Source: Mycolicibacterium sp. CBMA 234 | Lineage (GTDB): Bacteria > Actinomycetota > Actinomycetes > Mycobacteriales > Mycobacteriaceae | DNA: 64,000 nucleotides | Direction of reading: 5' to 3' | Assembly (NCBI RefSeq): GCF_009729415.1 | Contig: NZ_MPKW01000018.1 | Coordinates: 310,001-374,000, forward strand | In this document: piece by piece, positions 20,078 to 29,197 of the stretch | Position numbering within the stretch: the stretch's first letter is position 1 | Layout of the letters: each line of letters begins with the position of its first letter | Notes under the pieces: generated by a model | Seen by the model: only the letters and a program-made list of their open reading frames with translations | What the model was told of the DNA's origin: nothing | Database searches by the model: none | Position numbers and translations under genes: made by a program

Positions 20078-21109
20078 ATGCGGATCGGCGTGCTTACCGG
20101 TGGTGGTGACTGTCCTGGCCTGAATGCGGTGATTCGTGCGGTCGTGCGCACGTGTGATTCCCGGTACGGCTCGACGGTGGTCGGGTTCCGCGATGGCTGG
20201 CGGGGCCTGCTGGAGAATCGCCGCGAGCAGCTCAAAAACGACGACCGCAACGACCGCCTGCTTGCCAAGGGCGGCACCATGCTGGGCACCGCGCGCGTGA
20301 ACCCCGACAAGTTGCGGGCCGGACTCGACCAGATCAAACAGACGCTCGAGGACAACGGCATCGATGTGCTGATCCCCATCGGCGGCGAGGGCACGCTGAC
20401 CGCGGCGCACTGGCTGGCCGAGGAGAACGTCCCCGTGGTCGGCGTGCCGAAGACCATCGACAACGACATCGATTGCACCGACGTCACTTTCGGCCACGAC
20501 ACCGCTTTGATGATCGCCACCGAGGCCATCGACCGGTTGCACAGCACCGCCGAGTCGCATCAGCGCGTGATGCTCGTGGAGGTGATGGGCCGTCATGCCG
20601 GGTGGATCGCGCTGAACTCCGGTCTGGCCTCGGGCGCCCACATGACCCTCATCCCCGAGCAACCCTTCGACGTTGAAGAAGTGTGCCGGTTGGTGAAGGC
20701 GCGCTTCGTGCGGGGCGAGTCGCACTTCATCTGTGTGGTCGCTGAAGGGGCGCGGCCCGCTGAGGGCTCAATGCAGTTGCGCGACGGCGGAATTGACGAA
20801 TTCGGGCACGTGAAGTTCACCGGCGTTGCCCAGCAATTGGCCGTCGAGATCGAAAAGCGCATCAAGAAGGAAGTCCGCACCACCGTGCTCGGCCACGTGC
20901 AGCGCGGTGGTACCCCGACGGCTCATGACCGGGTGTTAGCGACGAGATTCGGCGTCAATGCCGCCGATGCCGCGCACTCGGGTGAGTACGGAATGATGGT
21001 GTCGCTACGCGGCCAGGAAATCGGCCGCGTGCCATTGGCCGACGCGGTGCGTCAGCTCAAGCTGGTGCCCCAGACGCAGTACGACGACGCCGCCGAGTTT
21101 TTCGGCTGA
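20078..21109 (+). CDS. pfkA: 6-phosphofructokinase
   Basis: 343 residues, equal to Mtb PfkA. It phosphorylates fructose 6-phosphate in glycolysis. The nucleotide loop [17 protein letters not shown] begins the protein. The GGEGT motif has Gly at the position associated with ATP use, while PKTIDNDI carries the Lys seen in PPi-type and mixed-clade enzymes. The [16 protein letters not shown] and [10 protein letters not shown] motifs are intact. This hybrid signature fits the group III (mixed-substrate clade) actinobacterial PFKs that use ATP. The ATG at 20078 gives the family start; an in-frame upstream start adds ten unlikely residues. The position between gatA and gatB is as in Mtb. Confidence 0.95.
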   Translation: MRIGVLTGGGDCPGLNAVIRAVVRTCDSRYGSTVVGFRDGWRGLLENRREQLKNDDRNDRLLAKGGTMLGTARVNPDKLRAGLDQIKQTLEDNGIDVLIPIGGEGTLTAAHWLAEENVPVVGVPKTIDNDIDCTDVTFGHDTALMIATEAIDRLHSTAESHQRVMLVEVMGRHAGWIALNSGLASGAHMTLIPEQPFDVEEVCRLVKARFVRGESHFICVVAEGARPAEGSMQLRDGGIDEFGHVKFTGVAQQLAVEIEKRIKKEVRTTVLGHVQRGGTPTAHDRVLATRFGVNAADAAHSGEYGMMVSLRGQEIGRVPLADAVRQLKLVPQTQYDDAAEFFG

Positions 21110-21124
21110 TTTCTGCTCGCCGGA

Positions 21125-21808
21125 TCAGGCAGCAGCGAGCTTGCTCACCTGCGCATTGAACAACGGCACCAGCGCGCTCTCGCACGTCTGCGGCTGATCC
21201 GTGAAGGACATGACGCACATCGCCATGATGGAGACTCCGCGATAGCGCCCAAGCACTTTGATGCTGGCGAACGGGGTGACCAGGCCGCTGCGGTCGGAGA
21301 TTTTCTCCGTCACGGCCACCGCCCACCGGGGCAGGCCGCCCAGCTTGAGCTGGCGGCCGACGTCGATCACGAGCATGCCGCCGAGCGTGTACTGCGTACA
21401 GGCGCGGATGAGCGCGGCGTAATCGACCTTCGGGCGAGGCACGCTCAGTCGCATCACCAGCGCGTGGTGCGCGTCCCTCTTCAGCTGGGCCTGGACCGTC
21501 TGCCTGGCGGGTGCGCCGTCCAGTGGCGCGCACGATTCTGGTGACAGGTCTGCGGTCTTGAGCGCTCGGTTGGTGTCCTTCTTGGGACCGTCGAAAGTGG
21601 CTCTCGGCCAATCGGGGAAGTCCTGCCGTCCGACCGACATCGAGGTCTCGAGGTTGGTGATGTCAGACGCCCCGAAGCCTCGAAGGGCGATGGCTGAGCC
21701 GGTCACCAGGACCGATGCTGCAACGATTACTCCGACCACAAGCGCCGCGAATTTCCGATTCTGGGCCGGGTGCGGCGGCAGTGGGGGCGGCGGATGACCG
21801 GGGCTCAT
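21125..21808 (-). CDS. Single-pass exported protein of unknown family
   Basis: 227 residues. A short Pro-rich cytoplasmic start ([13 protein letters not shown]) is followed by one transmembrane or signal-anchor helix (about 19-44, [23 protein letters not shown]). An extracytoplasmic domain of about 180 residues has four cysteines ([30 protein letters not shown]). I do not recognise the family; the layout resembles small mycobacterial cell-envelope proteins. It is antisense to and inserted between pfkA and gatB, with its ATG 24 nt from the gatB start and its stop 15 nt from the pfkA stop. The reading frame stays open far upstream into gatB antisense, but the sequence before 21808 is a shadow. 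Confidence 0.7.
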   Translation of the reverse strand: MSPGHPPPPLPPHPAQNRKFAALVVGVIVAASVLVTGSAIALRGFGASDITNLETSMSVGRQDFPDWPRATFDGPKKDTNRALKTADLSPESCAPLDGAPARQTVQAQLKRDAHHALVMRLSVPRPKVDYAALIRACTQYTLGGMLVIDVGRQLKLGGLPRWAVAVTEKISDRSGLVTPFASIKVLGRYRGVSIMAMCVMSFTDQPQTCESALVPLFNAQVSKLAAA

Positions 21809-21819
21809 GAGCCCGACAC

Positions 21820-21825
21820 TACGAT
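21820..21825 (+). promoter_or_regulatory. -10 hexamer of gatB (leaderless)
   Basis: TACGAT ends 7 nt before the gatB ATG at 21833. It shows that gatB can be transcribed independently of gatCA-pfkA. Confidence 0.5.
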
Positions 21826-21832
21826 CAATCCC

Positions 21833-23329
21833 ATGGCTGACGCAGATCTTCTCGACTACGACGACGTCCTGGCGACGTACGACCCCGTCATGGGCATGGA
21901 AGTACACGTCGAGCTGTCCACTGAGACCAAGATGTTCTGCGGCTGCGCCAACCGTTTCGGTGCCGAGCCCAACACACTCGTGTGCCCGGTGTGCCTGGGC
22001 CTGCCCGGCGCGCTGCCGGTGCTCAACGAGGCTGCGGTGGAGTCTGCGATCCGGATCGGGCTGGCACTGAACTGCGACATCGCGCCGTGGGGCCGGTTCG
22101 CCCGGAAGAACTACTTCTACCCGGATCAGCCGAAGAACTACCAGATCAGTCAGTACGACGAGCCCATCGCGGTGGACGGCTACCTGGACGTTCCGCTTGA
22201 GGACGGCAGCATCTGGCGCATCGAGATCGAGCGCGCCCACATGGAGGAGGACACCGGCAAGCTGACCCACCTGGGCAGCGACACCGGCCGTATCGCCGGT
22301 GCCACTACCTCGCTCGCCGACTTCAACCGGGCCGGGGTGCCGCTGGTGGAGATCGTCACGCGACCCATCGAGGGCGCCGGTGAGCGAGCCCCGGAGATCG
22401 CCCGCGCCTACGTCACCGCGCTGCGGGATCTGTTGCGCGGCTTGGGTGTTTCCGATGTGCGCATGGACCAGGGCTCCATGCGCTGCGACTCCAACGTCTC
22501 GCTCAAGCCCAAGGGCGCCGACGAGTTCGGCACCCGCACCGAGACCAAGAACGTCAACTCGCTCAAGAGCGTTGAGGTTGCCGTTCGCTACGAGATGCGC
22601 CGCCAGGCAGCGGTTTTGCAGTCCGGTGGCATCGTCACGCAGGAGACGCGGCACTTCCACGAGGACGGCCACACCACCGGCGGTCGCAGCAAGGAGACCG
22701 CGCAGGACTACCGGTATTTCCCGGAGCCTGATCTGGAGCCGGTCGCCCCGCCCGCGGACCTCGTCGAGCGGCTGCGTGGCACCATCCCGGAGCTTCCGTG
22801 GTTGGTGCGCAAGCGAATTCAGGAAGACTGGGGCATCTCCGATGAGGTGATGCGCGACCTGGTCAACGCCGGTGCTGTCGAGCTGGTCGCGGCCACCGTT
22901 GAGCACGGCGCGTCCAGCGAGGCGGCCCGCGCCTGGTGGGGCAACTTCCTGGTGCAGAAGGCCAATGAGGGCGGCGTCGAACTCGATGCGTTGGCCATCA
23001 CGCCCGCGCAGGTGGCCGCGGTGGTCAAACTCGTCGACGACGGCAAGCTCACGACCAAGCTGGCGCGCCAGGTGGTCGAGGGCGTGCTGGCCGGCGAGGG
23101 CGAGCCCGAGCAGGTGATGACCGATCGCGGACTCGTTGTGGTGCGCGATGATTCGCTGATTCAAGCCGCCATTAATGAAGCGCTCGAGGCTCAACCCGAC
23201 ATCGCCGACAAGATCCGCGGCGGCAAGGTCCAAGCTGCCGGCGCGATCGTCGGTGCGGTGATGAAGGCCACCAAGGGGCAGGCCGACGCGGCCCGCGTCC
23301 GCGAATTGGTCATCGCGGCCTGCAGCTAG
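21833..23329 (+). CDS. gatB: Asp/Glu-tRNA amidotransferase subunit B
   Basis: 498 residues. The family N-terminus is clear: [23 protein letters not shown], a glutamyl-tRNA kinase/transamidase cradle with zinc-binding cysteines in CGCANRFG and CPVCLGLPG. The [12 protein letters not shown] motif and the C-terminal YqeY/tail domain that recognises the tRNA follow. GatB phosphorylates the misacylated glutamyl (or aspartyl) moiety and amidates it with ammonia from GatA. An ATG at 21833 is chosen; an in-frame ATG 63 nt upstream lies inside the neighbouring exported-protein gene and lacks family similarity. Confidence 0.96.
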   Translation: MADADLLDYDDVLATYDPVMGMEVHVELSTETKMFCGCANRFGAEPNTLVCPVCLGLPGALPVLNEAAVESAIRIGLALNCDIAPWGRFARKNYFYPDQPKNYQISQYDEPIAVDGYLDVPLEDGSIWRIEIERAHMEEDTGKLTHLGSDTGRIAGATTSLADFNRAGVPLVEIVTRPIEGAGERAPEIARAYVTALRDLLRGLGVSDVRMDQGSMRCDSNVSLKPKGADEFGTRTETKNVNSLKSVEVAVRYEMRRQAAVLQSGGIVTQETRHFHEDGHTTGGRSKETAQDYRYFPEPDLEPVAPPADLVERLRGTIPELPWLVRKRIQEDWGISDEVMRDLVNAGAVELVAATVEHGASSEAARAWWGNFLVQKANEGGVELDALAITPAQVAAVVKLVDDGKLTTKLARQVVEGVLAGEGEPEQVMTDRGLVVVRDDSLIQAAINEALEAQPDIADKIRGGKVQAAGAIVGAVMKATKGQADAARVRELVIAACS

Positions 23330-23350
23330 CTCACGCGAGCTGGTTCGCGC

Positions 23351-24463
23351 TCACGCGTCCAGCGATTCCCGTGTCTTCGCCGGCGTTCTCGGACGCAGTG
23401 ACGCCACCCCTGCGATGCAGTAGCCCGCAATCACGAAACACACTGCGGCGCAGGGGAGGTTGCCCGTCGGGGTGCCGGCACCGGTGACGCCGTCGATTGC
23501 GGCGGCGAAGTCTGGCAGGGCAGCCATCCAGAGCACCGTGAAGGTGAGCAGGTACAGCACGCCGAATACCCGGACGTAAGGGCTCGGGTACTGCGTTCCG
23601 ATGCGGCGGGTGATGCGCCAGTCCTGCACCAGGACCGGCACCGCCACGAGCGTGAACACCGCCACCAGCACGCCAAGCACTGCGTACTGCGTTGCGCTGT
23701 GGCGGGCGGAGAGCAACGTCGGCAGGGCCACCAGTCCCATGATGACCGGCGCCAGCACGCTGATCAGCGGCACGCGCCAGGCCAGCGACAGCAGACTTAC
23801 CGGAGTTCCGGCCGTCACTCGGCGACCGATCAGGACCTGGACCAGGAACGCGATGGCGGCCGGCCCGACCACCGCCAGGCTGACCCAACTGGGCACCGGG
23901 ACACAGCCGAGCGTCGGGTGATTCAGCGGGTTGGTGGTGTTCCAGACCCACCAGCGCAGCTGGGGGCCGAGATGGTCGAAGACGCCGTAGACGCAGCCGT
24001 GCACGAATCCGACGCAGAGCGCCCCGATCGCCGCGCCGCGCCGCTCGAACACCCCCGTGGCGCGCACGATGTCGTACGCCAGCGTGATGGTTGCCGGGTA
24101 GAGCGCCACGATATACAGCGGTAGCCGACCATCGACGAAGTCGACGCTGAACACGTTGTGCACCAACATGACTCCGAGTCGGCTGTTGTCGAAGTAGTCC
24201 GGTGGGTGCCGGGGCAGCTCGGCCACCACGGCGTACGCGACCGACGCCAGCCAGACGGCGATCCCGGTGGGGTCGCGGCGGACGCGGCGGAGCGCGTAGC
24301 CCAGGGCCAGCACCGCACCGACGAGCATCAGCAGCTCGACAACCGGCATGGTCCAGTTGGCCAACGTCAGCGGATTGCGCAGCTTGAACCACGAATCGTC
24401 GTCGCAGGGGAAACCCAGGTAGCCCGCCAGCCGAGCGAAGTCGGCCGGGCAGGCCCGCATCAT
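23351..24463 (-). CDS. Polytopic membrane protein of unknown function
   Basis: 370 residues with about nine hydrophobic segments (for example LLMLVGAVLALGYAL, LPLYIVALYPATITLAYDIV, VVGPAAIAFLVQVLI, VLIAGY-type C-terminal helix). It has charged polar loops and motifs such as AELPRHPPDYFDNSRLG and GFVHGCVYGVFDHLGPQ. I do not recognise the family with confidence. AAGGGG lies about 7 nt upstream of the ATG at 24463; a second ATG is immediately adjacent. It is minus-strand, convergent with gatB, and lies downstream of lppZ with a 29-nt gap, so co-transcription with lppZ is possible. Confidence 0.75.
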   Translation of the reverse strand: MMRACPADFARLAGYLGFPCDDDSWFKLRNPLTLANWTMPVVELLMLVGAVLALGYALRRVRRDPTGIAVWLASVAYAVVAELPRHPPDYFDNSRLGVMLVHNVFSVDFVDGRLPLYIVALYPATITLAYDIVRATGVFERRGAAIGALCVGFVHGCVYGVFDHLGPQLRWWVWNTTNPLNHPTLGCVPVPSWVSLAVVGPAAIAFLVQVLIGRRVTAGTPVSLLSLAWRVPLISVLAPVIMGLVALPTLLSARHSATQYAVLGVLVAVFTLVAVPVLVQDWRITRRIGTQYPSPYVRVFGVLYLLTFTVLWMAALPDFAAAIDGVTGAGTPTGNLPCAAVCFVIAGYCIAGVASLRPRTPAKTRESLDA

Positions 24464-24492
24464 TGAGCGACCCCTTGCACGTCGGGCGCCAA

Positions 24493-25668
24493 TTACGTCT
24501 TGTCGTCGGTGCTACGTGGGAAGCCACCCTGGGGGAACAACGGGAATACGACGTCGTCGAACTTCTCGGCGTCGCCGGCGGTCTTGTTCACCGTCGCACC
24601 CCAGACGTTGCCGTCGGGGGAGAGCTTGAGCGCCCACACATGGCCGTGGGTGTCGGTGCGGACCGCTTCGGGATCGCCGGTGACCGCGCCGGTGTCCTTC
24701 GACAGCCGTACCGCCACCGTCTTTTTGGTGTTGACCAGGTTCACCAGCACGGTGTTGTCGGTCGCGACACAGCCGGCGACTCCCGGCCGGTCGGGCCAGC
24801 TCCACACCGTGGACACCTTGGAGTCTTTGGTGATCTTCTGCAGCCGGTCGGCCGTCGGGGTGCGGTCGGTGACGAACAGCGAGCCGTTGGCGGCGTCGAT
24901 GCACAGCCCGCCGCCCGCGCCCATGCCGGACAGTGCGGTGGTGGGCGGCGCCTGGCCCACCGTGGTCGGCTGCTCGATACGCAGGAGCTTGCCTGCCAGC
25001 GAAGCCGGATCGGCTGCGGCGGCGGGGTTGCCGGCGTCGCCGGTTAGCACCATGAGGGTCGTCGGGCTGCTGAAGATCAGGGCGCCGGTATTGCCCGTCG
25101 CGCCCTTGGGGATGCCCGTCAAGATCGGCTTCGGAACGTCACCGTCAGCGATCCGGACCACCCGGTTATCGGTGGGGGTGCTGATGTACGCGTACATCAG
25201 CCGGTCCTGCTGGTAGGTCGGCGACAGCACGATGTCCATGAGGCCGCCGTCACCGGACGGATCAACCGGGATCACCATCTTGACCTTGGGTTCTGACGTC
25301 GTGGAGATGTTCTTGACCGCGCCGGTGACGCGTTCGGCGACGATGGCCGACTTGCTGTCGCCACCCATGATCAGCCCGCTGGTGCTCTCCAGGCAGCCCT
25401 GCAGCACGGCCGGTGCCGGGCAGGCCTTCGGGAACGGGTTGGGGGGCAGCGGCGGCGGAGGCTGCGGCGTGGACGACGGCGGGCCGCCCATCTCCGGTTC
25501 GATGGTGAACGGCTCGGATGAGGCCGTGTCGAACCGGGCGCAGCCCTGCAGCGCCAGCAAAGCGATAGCGCACAGCGCCACGACCCGTCGTACGGGTGCA
25601 GAGCCGGGACGCTCGCGCCGGCGTTCGGGCCTCGTCAGCGCAGTCCGCGTCGACCGCCGCAATGTCAT
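24493..25668 (-). CDS. lppZ: LppZ-like lipoprotein, PQQ-dependent glucose/sorbosone dehydrogenase-type beta-propeller
   Basis: 391 residues. A lipoprotein signal ends LLALQGC (lipobox LQGC, mature Cys about residue 43) after an Arg-rich N-region. A Pro-rich linker follows, then a GSDH-like six-bladed propeller with GGLMDIVLSPTYQQDRLMYAYIS and GDAGNPAAAADPASLAGKLLRI. These resemble soluble PQQ dehydrogenases, but the catalytic activity of mycobacterial LppZ is not established. It is a surface lipoprotein in the envelope. The start at 25668 is supported by TAACCT (25676-25681) 7 nt upstream and by the family N-terminus. It is divergent from the DoxX gene, as in Mtb (Rv3006/Rv3005c). Confidence 0.87.
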   Translation of the reverse strand: MTLRRSTRTALTRPERRRERPGSAPVRRVVALCAIALLALQGCARFDTASSEPFTIEPEMGGPPSSTPQPPPPLPPNPFPKACPAPAVLQGCLESTSGLIMGGDSKSAIVAERVTGAVKNISTTSEPKVKMVIPVDPSGDGGLMDIVLSPTYQQDRLMYAYISTPTDNRVVRIADGDVPKPILTGIPKGATGNTGALIFSSPTTLMVLTGDAGNPAAAADPASLAGKLLRIEQPTTVGQAPPTTALSGMGAGGGLCIDAANGSLFVTDRTPTADRLQKITKDSKVSTVWSWPDRPGVAGCVATDNTVLVNLVNTKKTVAVRLSKDTGAVTGDPEAVRTDTHGHVWALKLSPDGNVWGATVNKTAGDAEKFDDVVFPLFPQGGFPRSTDDKT

Positions 25669-25675
25669 GCCCGCC

Positions 25676-25681
25676 AGGTTA
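25676..25681 (-). promoter_or_regulatory. -10 hexamer of lppZ (leaderless)
   Basis: TAACCT on the minus strand ends 7 nt before the ATG at 25668. Confidence 0.5.
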
Positions 25682-25794
25682 CGGACTGTCCGACGATGCT
25701 CGCCACGTCGGGGCCGTCCGCCGGACTGGGCAAATCGGGTGAACAAGCCGGTCAAACCACCGCCTAAATCCACGGTCAGCAGTGCCGTTGCACT

Positions 25795-25800
25795 TACCCT
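25795..25800 (+). promoter_or_regulatory. -10 hexamer of DoxX-family gene (leaderless)
   Basis: TACCCT ends 7 nt before the ATG at 25808. This supports that start over the long in-frame extension upstream, which runs antisense to lppZ. Confidence 0.5.
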
Positions 25801-25807
25801 GGCAACT

Positions 25808-26677
25808 ATGACCAGTACTTCCCATGACCCGCGTGCATGGCAGCGGCCCGATGAGTCGGCCGCCAGGCCCGCGTCGGCACGCCTGGTCGATCCTGAAGAC
25901 GACCTGCCCATCACGACGTACCGGGGCGACGGCGGTGAGGCGGCGGCGACCACCGCCATCCCGCGGTTCGACACCGCGTCGTCCGAGGATGCCACCGAGG
26001 TGACGGAGTCGCCGTCCTCGACGGCATTCGATCTGCTCCACGAACCCGAGCCGCTGCCGTACGTGCAGCCCCGGGAACGGAACTCGCAGGCAGCCGAGCC
26101 CGCTGAAATCGAACCTGATCCGGAGACCGACGCCCGGGTGCGGGCGGCCAAGCGCCGAGGCACCCAGGACCTGGGCCTCATGCTGCTGCGCGTGGGCCTC
26201 GGCGCCTGGCTGGTGGTTCACGGGCTGCAGAAGGCGTTCGGCTGGTGGGGCGGGCAGGGGCTGAGTGGTTTTGAACATGCCTTGGCCGGTGCCGGCTATC
26301 AGCACGCCGGGGTACTGACCTACGTCGCCACCGGAGCGCAGATCGGGGCCGGCGTCCTGCTGGTGCTGGGCCTGTTCACCCCGGTGGCCGCCGGTGCCGC
26401 GATCGCATACCTGGTCAACGGCTTGGCCGTCGCGGTGGCTGCCCAGCCCGTGCACGGTTACTTCCCGTATTTCCTGCCGGAAGGCCACGAGTATCTGGTC
26501 ACCATGATCGCGGTGGCCTCGGCGCTGACCCTGACCGGTCCGGGGCGCTACGGCTTCGACGCCGGCCGCGGCTGGGCCCGGCGGCCGTTCATCGGCTCGT
26601 TCCTGTGCCTACTGATCGGCTTCGGCGTCGGTGTCGGCGTGTGGATGCTGCTGAACGGATCAAACCCGCTGCACTGA
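25808..26677 (+). CDS. DoxX family membrane protein (Rv3005c-like)
   Basis: 289 residues. An acidic, Pro/Ala-rich cytoplasmic N-terminus (about 1-125) precedes four transmembrane helices of the DoxX fold. The signature residues include LGLMLLRVGLGAWLVVHGLQKAF, GWWGGQGLSGFEHAL and GAGVLLVLGLFTPVAAGAAIAYLV. In Mtb the counterpart (Rv3005c) has been linked to a membrane-associated oxidoreductase complex that detoxifies radicals with SodA and SseA; that role here is by family. It is divergent from lppZ, converges on the Cfp6-like gene, and the -10 hexamer before the ATG is clear. Confidence 0.88.
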   Translation: MTSTSHDPRAWQRPDESAARPASARLVDPEDDLPITTYRGDGGEAAATTAIPRFDTASSEDATEVTESPSSTAFDLLHEPEPLPYVQPRERNSQAAEPAEIEPDPETDARVRAAKRRGTQDLGLMLLRVGLGAWLVVHGLQKAFGWWGGQGLSGFEHALAGAGYQHAGVLTYVATGAQIGAGVLLVLGLFTPVAAGAAIAYLVNGLAVAVAAQPVHGYFPYFLPEGHEYLVTMIAVASALTLTGPGRYGFDAGRGWARRPFIGSFLCLLIGFGVGVGVWMLLNGSNPLH

Positions 26678-26688
26678 GCGGGCCGCGC

Positions 26689-27090
26689 TCACTCGTTGTA
26701 CGGGTTGGGGACGACGCCCTGGCTGGCGGCGGTCAGCAACGGCAGCGTCGCGAACGTCACAGCCGGCAGTCGCAGGTCGGTGCCGTCGGTCAATTCGGCT
26801 TTGGCCCACTTCGATCGGTCGAACCGCAGGCCCTTGATGTCCTGCCACGTTACCTTCCGGCTGCCGAGCAGCGAGCGTGCCGTGACGCCCTTCGCGTCGG
26901 CCACCGTGCGGTAGCGAATCACCATCACCGACAACACAATCGGGATGACGAGCAGCACGGCGCACCAGGCGGGGCCGGCGAATACCAGGGCCAGCAGTCC
27001 GATGGCGAAGAACCCCACCGCCAGATGGGCCACTCCCGGGATCTTGATGACGACGGGTTGGGCTTTGGTCGAAGCGGTTCGGCGGCTCAC
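26689..27090 (-). CDS. cfp6: Cfp6-like low-molecular-weight antigen, PH-domain membrane protein
   Basis: 133 residues from the GTG at 27090. Two hydrophobic segments (VAHLAVGFFAIGLLALVFAG and AVLLVIPIVLSVMVIRYRTV) are followed by a bacterial PH-like domain with RSLLGSRKVTWQDIKGLRFDRSKWAKAEL and LPAVTFATLPLLTAASQG. This is the arrangement of Mtb Cfp6 (Rv3004), an antigen found in culture filtrate. Function unknown. A longer in-frame start at 27186 exists. The GTG at 27090 is preferred because the upstream residues are low in family character and GGGAAG precedes it. It is convergent with the DoxX gene (11 nt between stops) and divergent from ilvB. Confidence 0.82.
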   Translation of the reverse strand: MSRRTASTKAQPVVIKIPGVAHLAVGFFAIGLLALVFAGPAWCAVLLVIPIVLSVMVIRYRTVADAKGVTARSLLGSRKVTWQDIKGLRFDRSKWAKAELTDGTDLRLPAVTFATLPLLTAASQGVVPNPYNE

Positions 27091-27153
27091 ATCACTTATC
27101 TTCCCAGGCGGCGGGTACCGGGGTTGCCGGGTGTGTCCAGCTATGGATCTGAT

Positions 27154-27183
27154 TTGACCTGCGCGCGCCGCGAGGACTACCGT
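27154..27183 (+). promoter_or_regulatory. ilvB operon promoter (SigA type)
   Basis: The -35 TTGACC is at 27154-27159 and the -10 TACCGT at 27178-27183, with an 18-nt spacer. Transcription should start near 27190, directly at the leader peptide ATG (27192). Confidence 0.7.
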
Positions 27184-27191
27184 CACTGCTT

Positions 27192-27239
27192 ATGCAGAAC
27201 TCGGGATTGCTTGTAGTAACTGGGCGCGTTGGTGCGTGA
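27192..27239 (+). CDS. ilvB leader peptide (attenuator, 15 residues)
   Basis: A 15-codon reading frame reads MQNSGLLVVTGRVGA followed by TGA. Codons 6-9 are Leu-Leu-Val-Val, and another Val sits at codon 13. This is the classic design of a branched-chain amino acid attenuator. Scarce charged Leu- or Val-tRNA stalls the ribosome on the run and shifts folding of the downstream RNA. It starts about 2 nt after the predicted transcription start, so it should be translated leaderlessly. The run (27207-27218) overlaps a segment, 27209-27217, that pairs perfectly with 27257-27265. Confidence 0.85.
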   Translation: MQNSGLLVVTGRVGA

Positions 27240-27265
27240 CCAGGCTTAGTAAGCCGACTACAAGC
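27209..27265 (+). promoter_or_regulatory. ilvB attenuator pairing region
   Basis: The 9-nt segment 27209-27217 (over the Leu-Val codons) is perfectly complementary to 27257-27265. A small hairpin (27243-27247 with 27251-27255) is nested in between. A second possible pairing, 27224-27229 with 27270-27275, abuts the terminator's left arm. These can form exclusive structures depending on ribosome position. Confidence 0.65.
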
Positions 27266-27275
27266 ATCGACGCGC

Positions 27276-27313
27276 AACCCTCGTACAGCCACCCACGCTG
27301 ACGGGGGTTTTTT
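27276..27313 (+). terminator. ilvB attenuator terminator
   Basis: A two-part stem is followed by six T residues. The left arm 27276-27284 pairs with 27301-27309 (one G-U wobble), and 27286-27289 pairs with 27297-27300 around a 7-nt loop. It lies before the ilvB start at 27360, so readthrough would be regulated. Confidence 0.8.
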
Positions 27314-27359
27314 GTTTGCCTGAGAACGCCAAACCGAAACACTGATTAAGAGGACAAGA

Positions 27360-29192
27360 GTGAGCGCACCCACCACGCGACCGCCAGAGTCGACGCAACA
27401 GCCCAATGGCGTTGCTAGCGGTCAGCCGAAAATCGTTGCTCCGCAACAGATGACGGGCGCCCAGGCGGTCGTCCGGTCGCTGGAGGAGCTCGACGTCGAC
27501 ACCATCTTCGGTATCCCCGGTGGGGCCGTGCTGCCGGTCTATGACCCGCTGTACGACTCCAAGAAGGTCCGCCACGTCCTGGTCCGGCACGAGCAGGGCG
27601 CCGGCCACGCCGCGTCGGGCTACGCGCACGCCACCGGCAAGGTCGGCGTCATGATGGCCACCTCCGGCCCGGGCGCCACCAACCTGGTCACGCCGCTGGC
27701 CGACGCGCAGATGGACTCCATCCCGGTGGTGGCGATCACCGGCCAGGTCGGCCGTGGCCTGATCGGCACCGACGCCTTCCAGGAAGCCGACATCTCCGGC
27801 ATCACCATGCCGATCACCAAGCACAACTTCCTGGTGCGCAACGGTGACGATATTGCCAAGGTCATCGCCGAGGCGTTCCACATCGCGGCGTCCGGTCGTC
27901 CGGGTGCGGTGCTCGTGGACATCCCGAAGGACGTGCTCCAGGCGCAGTGCACCTTCAGCTGGCCGCCGGTCATCGACCTGCCCGGTTACAAGCCCAACAC
28001 CAAGCCGCACAGCCGCCAGGTGCGCGAGGCCGCCAAGCTGATCGCCGCGTCGCACAAGCCTGTGCTGTACGTCGGCGGCGGCGTCATCCGCGGCGAGGCG
28101 TCCGCGGAGCTGCTGGAGCTCGCCGAACTGGCCGGTATCCCCGTCGTCACCACCCTGATGGCGCGCGGCGCGTTCCCGGACAGCCACCGGCAGCACATGG
28201 GCATGCCCGGCATGCACGGCACGGTGTCCGCGGTGGCGGCGCTGCAGAAGAGCGACCTGCTGATCGCGCTCGGCACCCGCTTCGACGACCGCGTCACCGG
28301 CCAGCTGTCGTCGTTCGCGCCCGATGCCAAGGTGATCCACGCCGACATCGACCCGGCGGAGATTGGCAAGAACCGGCACGCCGATGTGCCGATTGTCGGT
28401 GACATCAAGAACGTCATCGTCGATCTGCTCGAGGCGCTGCGCCGCGACGGCGTTTCCGCCGACACGCTGGACCTGGCCGACTGGTGGACCTACCTGGATG
28501 GCATCAAGGAGACCTACCCGCTGAGCTACGGCCCGCAGAGCGACGGCAGCCTGAGCCCCGAGTTCGTCATCGAGAAGCTGGGCCAGATCGCCGGACCGGA
28601 CGCGCTGTATGTCGCGGGTGTCGGTCAGCACCAGATGTGGGCCGCGCAGTTCATCAAGTACGAGAACCCGAAGACCTGGCTGAACTCCGGTGGCCTGGGC
28701 ACCATGGGCTTCTCCGTCCCGGCCGCGATGGGCGCCAAGTTCGCCCGTCCGGAGGCCGAGGTGTGGGCCATCGACGGCGACGGCTGCTTCCAGATGACCA
28801 ATCAGGAGCTGGCCACCTGCGCCCTCGAGGGTGCGCCGATCAAGGTTGCGCTGATCAACAACGGCAACCTGGGCATGGTGCGGCAGTGGCAGACGCTGTT
28901 CTACGACCAGCGCTACTCGAACACCAACCTGTCGACACACTCGCACCGGATTCCGGACTTCGTGATGCTCGCCGAGGCGCTGGGCTGCGTCGGTCTGCGC
29001 TGCGAGCGCGCCGAGGACGTCGAGGACGTCATCCGGCAGGCCCGCGAGATCAATGACCGCCCCGTCGTCATCGACTTCATCGTCGGGGCCGACGCGCAGG
29101 TGTGGCCGATGGTCGCCGCAGGCACCAGCAATGACGAGATCATGGCGGCGCGCGATATCCGTCCGCTGTTCGACAACGAGGATCAGGTGTAA
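27360..29192 (+). CDS. ilvB: Acetolactate synthase large subunit
   Basis: 610 residues. It condenses pyruvate with pyruvate or 2-oxobutyrate using ThDP, FAD and Mg2+, the first committed step of valine, leucine and isoleucine synthesis. Three domains are present. The N-terminal ThDP domain has the catalytic Glu in [14 protein letters not shown]. The central FAD domain and the C-terminal ThDP-binding motif starting [14 protein letters not shown] complete the fold. The GTG at 27360 is about 50 nt after the attenuator terminator. ilvN follows after 5 nt and ilvC after a further 57 nt. Mtb IlvB1 is the counterpart. Confidence 0.96.
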   Translation: MSAPTTRPPESTQQPNGVASGQPKIVAPQQMTGAQAVVRSLEELDVDTIFGIPGGAVLPVYDPLYDSKKVRHVLVRHEQGAGHAASGYAHATGKVGVMMATSGPGATNLVTPLADAQMDSIPVVAITGQVGRGLIGTDAFQEADISGITMPITKHNFLVRNGDDIAKVIAEAFHIAASGRPGAVLVDIPKDVLQAQCTFSWPPVIDLPGYKPNTKPHSRQVREAAKLIAASHKPVLYVGGGVIRGEASAELLELAELAGIPVVTTLMARGAFPDSHRQHMGMPGMHGTVSAVAALQKSDLLIALGTRFDDRVTGQLSSFAPDAKVIHADIDPAEIGKNRHADVPIVGDIKNVIVDLLEALRRDGVSADTLDLADWWTYLDGIKETYPLSYGPQSDGSLSPEFVIEKLGQIAGPDALYVAGVGQHQMWAAQFIKYENPKTWLNSGGLGTMGFSVPAAMGAKFARPEAEVWAIDGDGCFQMTNQELATCALEGAPIKVALINNGNLGMVRQWQTLFYDQRYSNTNLSTHSHRIPDFVMLAEALGCVGLRCERAEDVEDVIRQAREINDRPVVIDFIVGADAQVWPMVAAGTSNDEIMAARDIRPLFDNEDQV

Positions 29193-29197
29193 TCGCC

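Noticed and set aside
18371..20725. 784-codon frame antisense to gatC, gatA and pfkA
   Set aside because: It spans three certain genes and has the composition of a third-position GC shadow.
21809..23233. Upstream extension of the 21125-21808 exported protein into gatB antisense
   Set aside because: The extension is a shadow of gatB; the TM anchor and Pro-rich start begin at 21808.
23331..24527. Alternative minus-strand frame over the polytopic membrane protein
   Set aside because: The chosen frame has regular hydrophobic segments and an SD sequence; the alternative is Arg/Gly-rich.
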